A stretch of DNA of 48,669 nt, taken from positions 1-48,669 of IMG/VR virus record IMGVR_UViG_3300046680_000366. One strand, written 5' to 3'. The notes beneath the pieces are model-generated. The model was given only the letters and a program-made list of their open reading frames with translations, searched no databases and was not told where the DNA came from. How positions within the stretch are numbered: the stretch's first letter is position 1; the number at the start of each line of letters is the position of its first letter. The DNA comes from a virus. This document shows, one piece after another, positions 32,113 through 38,429 of this stretch. The translations under genes were made by a program, and so were the position numbers.

Positions 32113-32141
32113 ATTAAACACTATGTTTAAGAAAAACGCAA
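32113..32141 (-). promoter_or_regulatory. PR, leftward early promoter (cro side)
   Basis: Read on the minus strand: -35 TTGCGT (32136-32141), 17-bp spacer, -10 TTTAAT (32113-32118). Both elements are overlapped by operators in exactly the way seen at PL. Confidence 0.8.
32114..32130. promoter_or_regulatory. Operator OR1
   Basis: TTAAACA-CTA-TGTTTAA, a perfect 7-bp inverted repeat over the -10 of PR. Same family as the operators at PL. Confidence 0.85.
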
Positions 32142-32154
32142 ACACTACGTGTAA
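32138..32154. promoter_or_regulatory. Operator OR2
   Basis: GCAAACA-CTA-CGTGTAA matches OR1 at 13 of 17 positions and covers the -35 of PR. Its centre is 24 bp from that of OR1. Confidence 0.7.
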
Positions 32155-32188
32155 CAACATTTTGTTTACTTGTGCAAACATCCACGAC

Positions 32189-32962
32189 ATGCCGAAAAGA
32201 AAGATCCATGAAACGGCCGCCCGGCTCCTCGAGGCGGCCAAGATCCTGAAGGGCGCTGAAGGCCCTTCGGATGTCGCACGTCTATTGGGGGTTTCACCGC
32301 AACAAGTCACCAACTGGAAGTCGCGAGGCGTATCTACGGAAGGGATGCTGGACGCGCAGCGGCTGATTGGATGCAGCGCCACATGGCTGCAGACCGGCGA
32401 AGGAGAGATGATTGATGCATCTTCCAAGCATATTTCGGCGGATGTGGATTTAGCGGTTAGGGAGAAAACACAGCGTGTAATCGCCGGTTTGTTGCCGGCC
32501 GAGAAAGGTAATGTGTTCCCCTGGGAGGAAGAGGCGGATCTCCCGGACGATCCGGAGCGGGTCTGGATAGACCGCTTTGACTATCATTTCTCGGCGGGGT
32601 CTGGCTTGATACAGTGGGAAGTTAGAGAAAAGCATTCGCTTCCCTTCACCAGGTCGTTTTTCAAGGCGAAGGGCGCGAGGCCAAAGGACTGCAAACTGCT
32701 GATGCTTAGAGGCGACAGCATGGAGCCGTGGGCAGAGGACAAAAATATGATCATGGTCGACACGTCGTCGACTCGGATCATGGACGGAGAGAGATACGCG
32801 ATCTATTTTGAGGACGAGCCCTTGGTCAAACAGATATTCAAGGAAGCCGGCGGCGCTATCCGCCTGCACTCGTACAATGCAAAGTACCCGGACCGACTTG
32901 TGACGCCCGACAAACTTGACTATGTGCATATCGTCGGACGCGTGATTTATCGCTCCGGCTGA
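32189..32962 (+). CDS. cI: CI-type repressor, S24 (LexA-like) family
   Basis: 257 residues from ATG 32189; longer readings begin inside the operators. The N-terminal HTH is EGPSDVARLLGVSPQQVTNW. The C-terminal S24 domain has Ser177 in RGDSMEP and Lys214 in LVKQIF as the catalytic pair, and a probable self-cleavage site at Ala136-Gly137 (FSAGSG). RecA-triggered autocleavage is therefore expected to induce the prophage. It controls PR and PL. No clear ribosome site precedes the ATG, and I could not place its own promoter with confidence. Confidence 0.9.
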   Translation: MPKRKIHETAARLLEAAKILKGAEGPSDVARLLGVSPQQVTNWKSRGVSTEGMLDAQRLIGCSATWLQTGEGEMIDASSKHISADVDLAVREKTQRVIAGLLPAEKGNVFPWEEEADLPDDPERVWIDRFDYHFSAGSGLIQWEVREKHSLPFTRSFFKAKGARPKDCKLLMLRGDSMEPWAEDKNMIMVDTSSTRIMDGERYAIYFEDEPLVKQIFKEAGGAIRLHSYNAKYPDRLVTPDKLDYVHIVGRVIYRSG

Positions 32963-32991
32963 CAGCCGTCCAGACGATGTGAATCCTGAAG

Positions 32992-33016
32992 AGCCCGCCC
33001 TGAGCGGGCTTTTTTT
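32992..33016 (+). terminator. Terminator of cI
   Basis: AGCCCGC, loop CCTGA, GCGGGCT and six further T on the plus strand, 30 bp after the cI stop. It isolates the repressor transcript from PL. Confidence 0.88.
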
Positions 33017-33056
33017 CGCCCGCGCGAACAGCTCAGTTACAAATTCGAGGAAAAAA

Positions 33057-33073
33057 TTAAACACAGTGTTTGA
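33057..33073. promoter_or_regulatory. Operator OL1
   Basis: TTAAACA-CAG-TGTTTGA, overlapping the -35 of PL. One mismatch in the inverted repeat relative to OR1. Confidence 0.85.
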
Positions 33074-33098
33074 CATGAGCATAAACATGGTGTTTAAT
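33070..33098 (+). promoter_or_regulatory. PL, rightward early promoter
   Basis: A perfect -35 TTGACA (33070-33075), 17-bp spacer and -10 TTTAAT (33093-33098). It is the strongest consensus promoter in the window and drives the small genes and the DGR. Repressed by CI through OL1 and OL2. Confidence 0.87.
33081..33097. promoter_or_regulatory. Operator OL2
   Basis: ATAAACA-TGG-TGTTTAA over the -10 of PL. Its centre is 24 bp from OL1, the same as the OR1-OR2 distance. Confidence 0.83.
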
Positions 33099-33134
33099 TC
33101 ATCTCAAGCGCAGACCACTGCGCCAGCGTGACAA

Positions 33135-33182
33135 GCGGGCTAAGCGTTGCGGATTCCAGCGAGTCCTCAGTACTTAGCCCGC
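33135..33182 (+). promoter_or_regulatory. Stem-loop in the PL leader
   Basis: GCGGGCTAAG (33135-33144) pairs perfectly with CTTAGCCCGC (33173-33182) around a 28-base loop, in the untranslated leader about 30 bases after the start point. There is no T-run. It could be an antitermination (put-like) element or a ribosome-access switch; no N-like gene is visible. Confidence 0.55.
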
Positions 33183-33215
33183 ATCTCACCACCTTCCAGA
33201 TTCTTGGAGTGAGAG

Positions 33216-33392
33216 ATGAACGTCAGAAAAGCCATGCATCGCGCTGCAACCAAAAGCCTCGACGGCCATTGCCGTTTCGTCGCGCAGCTCGGCCGCACAG
33301 TCGTAGTTCTCTCCCTATCCGATCTGGCCCATTGTCCGAAGGCGCGTATTCAGGTTGCCTTCGCTCGCGGAAAAGAAGTTTTGCCGCGTTGA
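33216..33392 (+). CDS. First gene of the PL operon, small basic protein
   Basis: 58 residues with GGAGTGAGAG before ATG 33216. It reads MNVRKAMHRAATKSLDGHCR and later VVVLSLSDLAHCPKARIQVA; a basic helix followed by strands. It is the first gene expressed after induction. I do not recognise it. Confidence 0.6.
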   Translation: MNVRKAMHRAATKSLDGHCRFVAQLGRTVVVLSLSDLAHCPKARIQVAFARGKEVLPR

Positions 33393-33406
33393 CGGGAGAC
33401 ATTCAG

Positions 33407-33616
33407 ATGGCAACCCTACACGCACCAGCGCCGCGCTTCACCGAAGCAACGCGGACCGCCAACGAAATCGATTACTTCACCGACGGCGGCATGACCGATG
33501 CCGAGCTCGAACAGTACGCGCGCCGAACGACGAAGCGCCCCCTGCTCTCCTTCGCGATTCTCGCGGCCTCGCCGTTCATCGTCGAAGGCCTCTGCCGGCT
33601 GTTCGGAGCGTGGTGA
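33407..33616 (+). CDS. Small membrane-anchored protein
   Basis: 69 residues from ATG 33407 with GGGAG upstream. An acidic soluble part (ANEIDYFTDGGMTDAELEQY) precedes one C-terminal hydrophobic segment (LLSFAILAASPFIVEGLCRL). A tail-anchored inner membrane protein is likely. The stop overlaps the next ATG (TGATG). Confidence 0.6.
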   Translation: MATLHAPAPRFTEATRTANEIDYFTDGGMTDAELEQYARRTTKRPLLSFAILAASPFIVEGLCRLFGAW

Positions 33617-33744
33617 TGCGCGATCTCAAATTCTGCCTGCGTATGTGCGCTGCCTTTGTCGTCATCGTAATGATCCTCGGCATCGCTCAGAAATGGGACG
33701 ACGCCCAAACCGAACACGTTCGCGTGTCGATGCGTAACACCTGA
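33616..33744 (+). CDS. Small single-span membrane protein
   Basis: 42 residues: a short basic start (MRDLKFCLRM) then CAAFVVIVMILGIA as a membrane helix and a charged tail. It is translationally coupled to the previous gene. Such tiny early membrane proteins in phages often block host functions or superinfection, but nothing specific can be said. Confidence 0.55.
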   Translation: MRDLKFCLRMCAAFVVIVMILGIAQKWDDAQTEHVRVSMRNT

Positions 33745-33761
33745 TCCCGGAAAAGCTCACC

Positions 33762-33944
33762 ATGAACAATTTCATGATTTCTCAGTTAGTACTGCTACTT
33801 ATCGTGGCGTTCGTGTGTGGCTGTTTCGGGTTCATCCTGGGCAGCTTTTGCGCGACCAGTGCAAACGCAGACCGCAACGATCCGTTCGGAGCGCGTGATT
33901 TCGAACACGAGTCTGACGCGCCCTACCCGCGTCTCTGGGATTAA
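33762..33944 (+). CDS. Small membrane protein
   Basis: 60 residues: MNNFMISQLVLLLIVAFVCG begins one long hydrophobic segment (about residues 7-32, Cys- and Gly-containing). An acidic tail (ARDFEHESDAPYPRLWD) follows. It could be a single-span membrane protein. It is the fourth tiny gene before the DGR. Confidence 0.58.
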   Translation: MNNFMISQLVLLLIVAFVCGCFGFILGSFCATSANADRNDPFGARDFEHESDAPYPRLWD

Positions 33945-33952
33945 CCGGTCCA

Positions 33953-34002
33953 GCAGCCTCCCAGGCTGCGGCTTTGTGGGTGCTGCCCCGGCCCACCTTT
34001 TT
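33953..34002 (+). terminator. Possible attenuator at the entry of the DGR
   Basis: Two hairpins lie in the 70-bp gap: GCAGCCT/AGGCTGC with a CCC loop (33953-33969), and GTGGG/CCCAC (33976-33996) followed by C and five T (33997-34002). The second resembles a weak intrinsic terminator directly before the ribosome site of the first target gene. Confidence 0.45.
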
Positions 34003-34014
34003 AAAAGGATTGCC

Positions 34015-34380
34015 ATGCAACAAGTTCAGCTTCCCCCGCTCGCAGAAGGCGAAATCTATCTCGGCGGCTTCGTAAACGCAACCGGTGATGTGACGCACAC
34101 CATCCTGCTGCCCGGCGACAACGACGATGCATCGTGGCAAGCCCAGATGGATTGGGCGAAAAGCATCGGCGGCGACCTGCCGACGCGCGCCGAACTCGTG
34201 ATCGCCTACGAGCAGCATCGCGACCAGTTCAAGAAGACCGTCTACTGGTCGAACACGCCCGACAGCGACCCCGGCTATTCCGGCTGGGCCTGGTGTCAGT
34301 ACTTCGACGACGGCGATCAGCTCTGCACCCTCCAGTACAACGAGTTCCGCGCCCGCGCCGTCCGCAGATTGTCCATTTAA
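34015..34380 (+). CDS. DGR target protein 1 (variable C-type-lectin-like/DUF1566-type)
   Basis: 121 residues with AAAAGGA before ATG 34015. The scaffold includes HTILLPGDNDDASWQAQMDW, GGDLPTRAELVIAY and VYWSNTPDSD, then GWAWCQYFDDGDQLCTLQYN, the diversified part, and invariant EFRARAVRRLSI. This is the fold type used by DGR targets, in which variable residues form a ligand-binding surface. It has no signal peptide and no virion-attachment domain I recognise, so its display site is unknown. It is paralogous to the next gene. Substitutions relative to the template give Cys, Tyr, Asp, Leu and Thr at template Asn/Tyr/His codons. Confidence 0.88.
   Translation: MQQVQLPPLAEGEIYLGGFVNATGDVTHTILLPGDNDDASWQAQMDWAKSIGGDLPTRAELVIAYEQHRDQFKKTVYWSNTPDSDPGYSGWAWCQYFDDGDQLCTLQYNEFRARAVRRLSI
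34278..34369 (+). repeat. DGR variable repeat VR1
   Basis: 92 nt aligned without gaps to the template at 35405-35496. Eleven differences, every one at a template A (five to G, four to T, two to C). The last 25 bases are identical and GC-rich and would be the IMH-type initiation segment. Confidence 0.93.
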
Positions 34381-34410
34381 CCCTTTGCCCATTTACAACG
34401 GAGCACCGCA

Positions 34411-34875
34411 ATGACCATCACGCTCGAAGCCATCGAAGCCCAGCATGCCCGCGTCGCCGAAATGATTGCGGCGTTCAGGGCTCAACCGCTCGCGACCGAG
34501 TATCGCGTTGACGCCGTCACGATCCCGCTCGCTCCGGGTGAGCGCTACGCCGGCATCATGCTTGGCGAAGACGGCACGCCGTCGCACCACCTGATCCTGC
34601 TGCCCGGTGATGTCGACGATGTCTCGTGGTCGGCTGCGAAGGACTGGGCGGCCGAGCAAGGCGGCGGACTGCCGACTCGACGCGAGCAATCGCTGCTCTT
34701 CGCGAACCTGAAAGGCGAGTTCGAAGAGCGGGCGTACTGGTCGGCCGAGGCGCATGAATCGGAGGCCGACTGGGCCTGGTGTCAGTACTTCATCCACGGC
34801 AGTCAGGGCTACGGCCCCCAGGACGACGAGGTCCGCGCCCGCGCCGTCCGCAGATTTATTCCTTCGGTAATTTGA
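34411..34875 (+). CDS. DGR target protein 2
   Basis: 154 residues with GGAG seven bases before ATG 34411. A longer N-terminal helix (ITLEAIEAQHARVAEMIAAF) precedes the shared core HLILLPGDVDDVSWSAAKDW, GGGLPTRREQSLLF and YWSAEAHESEADWAWCQYF. The variable stretch IHGSQGYGPQDD ends in RARAVRRFIPSVI. It is a paralogue of target 1 and would be mutated from the same template. Which partner either binds is unknown. Confidence 0.88.
   Translation: MTITLEAIEAQHARVAEMIAAFRAQPLATEYRVDAVTIPLAPGERYAGIMLGEDGTPSHHLILLPGDVDDVSWSAAKDWAAEQGGGLPTRREQSLLFANLKGEFEERAYWSAEAHESEADWAWCQYFIHGSQGYGPQDDEVRARAVRRFIPSVI
34770..34855 (+). repeat. DGR variable repeat VR2
   Basis: Aligned without gaps to template positions 35411-35496. 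Twelve differences at template A and one non-A difference (T to G, Phe to Val codon, at 34831). The 3' 24 bases are identical to template and VR1. Confidence 0.92.
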
Positions 34876-34889
34876 TTATTTAATCCACC

Positions 34890-35264
34890 GTGGCCCTGCA
34901 CACCCAACTCCCCATTTATCGAGCGGCATATACGCTGCTCGACAGCGTCACCGACATGGTCAAGAACATGCCGCGCGACTTCAAGCGCTCCATCGGCGAG
35001 AAGATCAGCGCGGAATGCATCGAAATCATGGTTCTGGTGTTTCGCGCGAATGTCGCCGTCGACAAGTCGTCGCACCTGACCGAGTTGCTCGAACGCCTTC
35101 AGGTGATCGAACTGCTCTTGCGCCTCGGCATGGACAAGCGCCTTATCTCGCGCGCTGCGTATGCCGGGTCCGTCGAGCAAACGACCAGCATCGGGAAGCA
35201 GGCCAACGGGTGGAAGAACGCCTCACATCGCCCGCTTCGTGGAGGTCAAGGCCACCATGACTGA
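34890..35264 (+). CDS. avd: DGR accessory protein (Avd-like four-helix bundle)
   Basis: 124 residues. LPIYRAAYTLLDSVTDMVKN, MPRDFKRSIGEKISAECIEI, SSHLTELLERLQVIELLLRL and GMDKRLISRAAYAGSVEQTT outline the four helices of bAvd-type proteins, which form a barrel pentamer that binds RT and RNA in BPP-1. The start is a GTG at 34890 without an obvious ribosome site, 14 bases after the target 2 stop, so reinitiation may be used. Its 3' end overlaps the RT start. Confidence 0.85.
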   Translation: MALHTQLPIYRAAYTLLDSVTDMVKNMPRDFKRSIGEKISAECIEIMVLVFRANVAVDKSSHLTELLERLQVIELLLRLGMDKRLISRAAYAGSVEQTTSIGKQANGWKNASHRPLRGGQGHHD

Positions 35265-36594
35265 GCGATCAATCAATCTGGTCGTGCCGCTGGCTCACGA
35301 GGCCACCGCCATGCGCATCGCAGATACCGGCCGCCAGTGTGTGGCACGGTCTGGCGCAGTTTCCCAACTGAGCAATCGGTCGGGCGACGTAGATAGCACG
35401 ATATTTCCGGCTGGGCCTGGTATCAGAACTTCAACAACGGCAATCAGAACTACAACCACCAGAACAACGAGTTCCGCGCCCGCGCCGTCCGCAGATCGAG
35501 AAACGCTTTCGTTCGCCGAACTGGTCGAGGCCTATCTCGACTGCCGGCGCACGAAACGAAACAGCAATGCAGCACTCGCGTTCGAGCTTCGGCTCGAGCG
35601 CAACCTGCGCCGACTCTTCGACGAACTGGTGTCCGGCAGCTATTCGCCGGGCCGCTCGAAGTGTTTCGTCATCACGCGACCGAAGCCGCGCGAGGTATGG
35701 GCGGCAGAGTTTCGCGACCGCATCGTGCATCATCTGCTTTACAACCGCATCGGCCCGCGCTTCGAGAAGTCGTTCATCGCGGACTCGTGTGCCTGCATCC
35801 CGGGCCGCGGCACGCTGTACGCAGCGCAACGCCTCGAGGCGAAGATCCGCAGCGTTACGCAGAACTGGTCGCGGCCCGCGTATTACCTGAAGTGCGATCT
35901 GGCGAATTTCTTCGTGAGCATCGACAAGCAGATTGTGCTGGACCTGTTGCTCGCGAAGATCTGCGAGCCGTTCTGGGCCGCGTTGACCGAGCTCGTGCTG
36001 ATGCACGATCCACGCACCGACTTCGAATTCCGGGGTGATCGCACTTCGCTCGAACGCGTTCCGCAGCACAAACGCCTAATGGAGCAGACCTCAGATCGCG
36101 GCCTGCCGATCGGCAACCTGTCGAGCCAGTTCTTCGCCAACGTCTATCTGGATGTGCTCGACCAACGCGCGAAGCACCACCTCGGCACCCGGCACTACAT
36201 CCGGTACGTGGACGACTTCATTTTTCTGCACGAGTCGCGGGCATGGCTGAACGCGGTACTGGCCGACATCACCGCGTTCCTGCCTGCCCGCCTTGGCGTA
36301 CAGCTCAACCCGAAGAAGACGATCCTACAGCCGATCGCGCGCGGCGTCGACTTTGTCGGACACGTCATCAAGCCCTGGTCGCGCACGACGCGGCAGCGGA
36401 CGGTCAACGAAGCTGTCAGCCGCGTCGGCAGAGTCGAGCCGGCAGATTTCCTCGCGGTATCGAACAGCTATTTCGGTCTGCTGGGGCAAGCGCCGAGCAG
36501 CCACTACGACCGCGCGACGCTGGCGAATGCAGTGCGCCGACGCGGCCACGCCGTCAACCGCGATCTGACCAAAACCTATCGAGGCAGCAAATGA
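35257..36594 (+). CDS. DGR reverse transcriptase
   Basis: 445 residues from ATG 35257, AAGG five bases upstream, overlapping avd. The RT domain starts near residue 85 (ETLSFAELVEAYLDCRRTKR). IGNLSSQ at 285-291 replaces the usual LPQG motif and is typical of DGR RTs, and the catalytic YVDD lies at 317-320 (RYVDDFIF). CACIPGRGTLYAAQRLEAKI is also characteristic. Residues 50-80 are the translation of the template repeat, Thr-rich as expected from Asn codons read in another frame. There is no ATG, GTG or TTG between the template and the RT domain, so the template must be coding unless a non-canonical start is used. Confidence 0.9.
   Translation: MTERSINLVVPLAHEATAMRIADTGRQCVARSGAVSQLSNRSGDVDSTIFPAGPGIRTSTTAIRTTTTRTTSSAPAPSADRETLSFAELVEAYLDCRRTKRNSNAALAFELRLERNLRRLFDELVSGSYSPGRSKCFVITRPKPREVWAAEFRDRIVHHLLYNRIGPRFEKSFIADSCACIPGRGTLYAAQRLEAKIRSVTQNWSRPAYYLKCDLANFFVSIDKQIVLDLLLAKICEPFWAALTELVLMHDPRTDFEFRGDRTSLERVPQHKRLMEQTSDRGLPIGNLSSQFFANVYLDVLDQRAKHHLGTRHYIRYVDDFIFLHESRAWLNAVLADITAFLPARLGVQLNPKKTILQPIARGVDFVGHVIKPWSRTTRQRTVNEAVSRVGRVEPADFLAVSNSYFGLLGQAPSSHYDRATLANAVRRRGHAVNRDLTKTYRGSK
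35405..35496 (+). repeat. DGR template repeat TR
   Basis: 92 nt, A-rich in AAC/AAT codons when read in the VR frame (WAWYQNFNNGNQNYNHQNNE), which prevents stop codons after A mutagenesis. It is the invariant template whose transcript is copied with errors at A. It lies inside the 5' part of the RT coding sequence. Confidence 0.93.
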
Positions 36595-37382
36595 CCGTCA
36601 AAGAACGTCCGATCCTCTTCAGCGGCCCGATGGTGCGCGCTCTGCTCGACGGAAGCAAGACGCAGACGCGCCGCGTCATGAAGAAGCAGCCGTACATCAG
36701 TCGTACGAATCCGCCGCAGTTCAGTGACGTCGAGGTCGGCGATCTCTTCATTTGCCCCGACTACTGCCCGACCACGCCGGTTCGCGGCAGAGTCATTGCC
36801 GAATGCGAGAGCATCGGCGCGTATCACTGCATGGGTCAAAAGACGTTCGCGGAGAAACACTCGCCCTATGGCGTCCCCGGAGACCGTCTGTGGGTGCGCG
36901 AGAGCGGCGTAATCAGCAAGCTTCGCGGCACGCTGGAGAAGCCCGGCCTGTTTCGCCACGATGTCCCGACGACGCCGACTATCGGGCACTACTGGGTCGA
37001 GGAAACGCGATCGACCGGCGCCAGCTACAACGTCGCCGGCTGCCCCCGCTCGTCTGCGCTGTTGAGCTATGGCGCCAAGGCATGCCCGTCCATCCACATG
37101 CCGCGCTGGGCGTCGCGCATCACGCTCGAAGTCACTGGCGTGCGCGTCGAGCGGTTGCAGGACATTAGTGAGGCCGATGCGGCCGCCGAGGGCGTCGAGA
37201 GTCTGCGCAATGAAGGCGAGTACTGGAAACACTATCTGGAGTCGACCGCCAGTTGCGATGCACTGATCTGCCTGAGCGCGCGCGAATCATTCCGCACGCT
37301 TTGGGACAGCCTCGCAGCGCTGGGCGCTGACTGGCAAGCGAACCCGTGGGTCTGGGTCGTCGAGTTCAAGCGAGTCACCTGA
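36591..37382 (+). CDS. ASCH-like phage protein
   Basis: 263 residues, ATGA overlap with the RT gene. KERPILFSGPMVRALLDGSK and TQTRRVMKKQP are the hallmark start of a family common in prophages of proteobacteria. GVPGDRLWVRES and the C-terminal NPWVWVVEFKRV fit an ASCH (PUA-like) RNA-binding fold. Its function is unknown; it is transcribed with the DGR. Confidence 0.72.
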   Translation: MTVKERPILFSGPMVRALLDGSKTQTRRVMKKQPYISRTNPPQFSDVEVGDLFICPDYCPTTPVRGRVIAECESIGAYHCMGQKTFAEKHSPYGVPGDRLWVRESGVISKLRGTLEKPGLFRHDVPTTPTIGHYWVEETRSTGASYNVAGCPRSSALLSYGAKACPSIHMPRWASRITLEVTGVRVERLQDISEADAAAEGVESLRNEGEYWKHYLESTASCDALICLSARESFRTLWDSLAALGADWQANPWVWVVEFKRVT

Positions 37383-37475
37383 ATGTCCGCTCTCGAATGG
37401 TTCGCTCTCTCCGTATTGGGAGCGATAGCGGTGGGTGTGGGGTTGGGTTTGTTGCATGCACGGAGGAAGAAGTGA
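37383..37475 (+). CDS. Thirty-residue membrane peptide
   Basis: ATG 37383 adjoins the previous stop (TGAATG). It encodes MSALEWFALSVLGAIAVGVG and LGLLHARRKK: one hydrophobic span and a basic tail. Its stop overlaps the GTG of the methyltransferase (GTGA). Likely a real small inner-membrane peptide. Confidence 0.5.
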   Translation: MSALEWFALSVLGAIAVGVGLGLLHARRKK

Positions 37476-38428
37476 ACTGGATCGATCAATGCCACTTTGG
37501 TGACTGCCGCGACACGATGCGCGCAATGATCGCGGACGGCGTGAAGGTGCAGACGATCGTCACGTCGCCGCCGTACTGGGGGCTCCGCGATTATGGCGTC
37601 GATGGCCAGATCGGCCACGAGCCTACGCTGCGCGAATTCATCGACACTCTCACCGGTGTGTTCGAACTGTGCCGGGAGCTGCTTGCCGACGACGGTACCG
37701 CCTGGGTCAACATGGGCGATAGCTATTCATCCGTCGTAACGGCTGCGTCATCGTTTCGCCGAGATCGCGAGAAGGTGGTCCCTTCCGGTCGGCGCAAGAC
37801 GTTCGGGCAGCTCGCACCGAAGAATCTCATTGGGCAACCATGGCGCCTTGCCTTCGCTATGCAGGATGCTGGCTGGATTCTTCGGCAAGACATCATTTGG
37901 CACAAGCCGACGGCGATGCCGGAGTCGGTGACTGATCGCTGCACCAAGGCCCACGAATATCTTTTCCTTCTCTCGAAGGGGCAGAAGTATTTCTACGATG
38001 CAGACGCAATTCGTGAGCCATTGGCCGCCAAAACGCTCACCACTTTCGGATCGAAACATCGTCCGCAGGGTAACGATGGTATCGGCGCGGTGAAATCGGA
38101 CAACTGGGGAAAGAGCGTGTCTGAGCGCAAGCCGAAGTTGGATGCGAACGGAGCCATTGCGGGTGCGAACAAACGATCGGTTTGGACGATTGCGTCGCAG
38201 CCCTATGCCGATGCCCACTTCGCCACCTTCCCGGAAGCGCTGGTCGAGCCGTGTGTGATGGCCGGTAGCCGGCCGGGCGACATCGTGTTCGATCCGTTCT
38301 TCGGCAGCGGCACGACCGGCCAGGTAGCCGCCCGGCTCGGCCGCAAGTTCATCGGCTGCGAACTCAACCCGGCATACGAAGCCCTGCAGCGCGATCGCAT
38401 CCGCGAGCGTGGCTTCGAGTTCGCCTGA
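37472..38428 (+). CDS. DNA methyltransferase, beta-type N4-C/N6-A (SPPY)
   Basis: 318 residues from GTG 37472 with an ideal GGAGG five bases before it. Catalytic motif IV, TSPPYWGLRDYG, lies at about 31-42. The target-recognition region follows, and the AdoMet-binding motif I, DPFFGSGTTG, is near the C-terminus (about 270-280): the order IV-TRD-I marks the beta class. No restriction enzyme is nearby, so it is an orphan, probably protecting phage DNA from host restriction or altering regulation. Confidence 0.9.
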   Translation: MNWIDQCHFGDCRDTMRAMIADGVKVQTIVTSPPYWGLRDYGVDGQIGHEPTLREFIDTLTGVFELCRELLADDGTAWVNMGDSYSSVVTAASSFRRDREKVVPSGRRKTFGQLAPKNLIGQPWRLAFAMQDAGWILRQDIIWHKPTAMPESVTDRCTKAHEYLFLLSKGQKYFYDADAIREPLAAKTLTTFGSKHRPQGNDGIGAVKSDNWGKSVSERKPKLDANGAIAGANKRSVWTIASQPYADAHFATFPEALVEPCVMAGSRPGDIVFDPFFGSGTTGQVAARLGRKFIGCELNPAYEALQRDRIRERGFEFA

Positions 38429-38429
38429 C

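Noticed and set aside
32162-32180. Third operator OR3 near TGTTTACTTGTGCAAACA
   Set aside because: The half-sites point the other way with a different gap; it does not match TTAAACANNNTGTTTAA in any register.
32060-32188. Earlier start of the CI frame
   Set aside because: It would read through both operators and PR and adds residues without HTH context. MPKRK at 32189 is the natural start.
35431-36069. Minus-strand 212-codon ORF over the RT gene
   Set aside because: It is the complement of the RT coding sequence, Arg/Ala/Gln-rich without a domain; a shadow of high-GC DNA.
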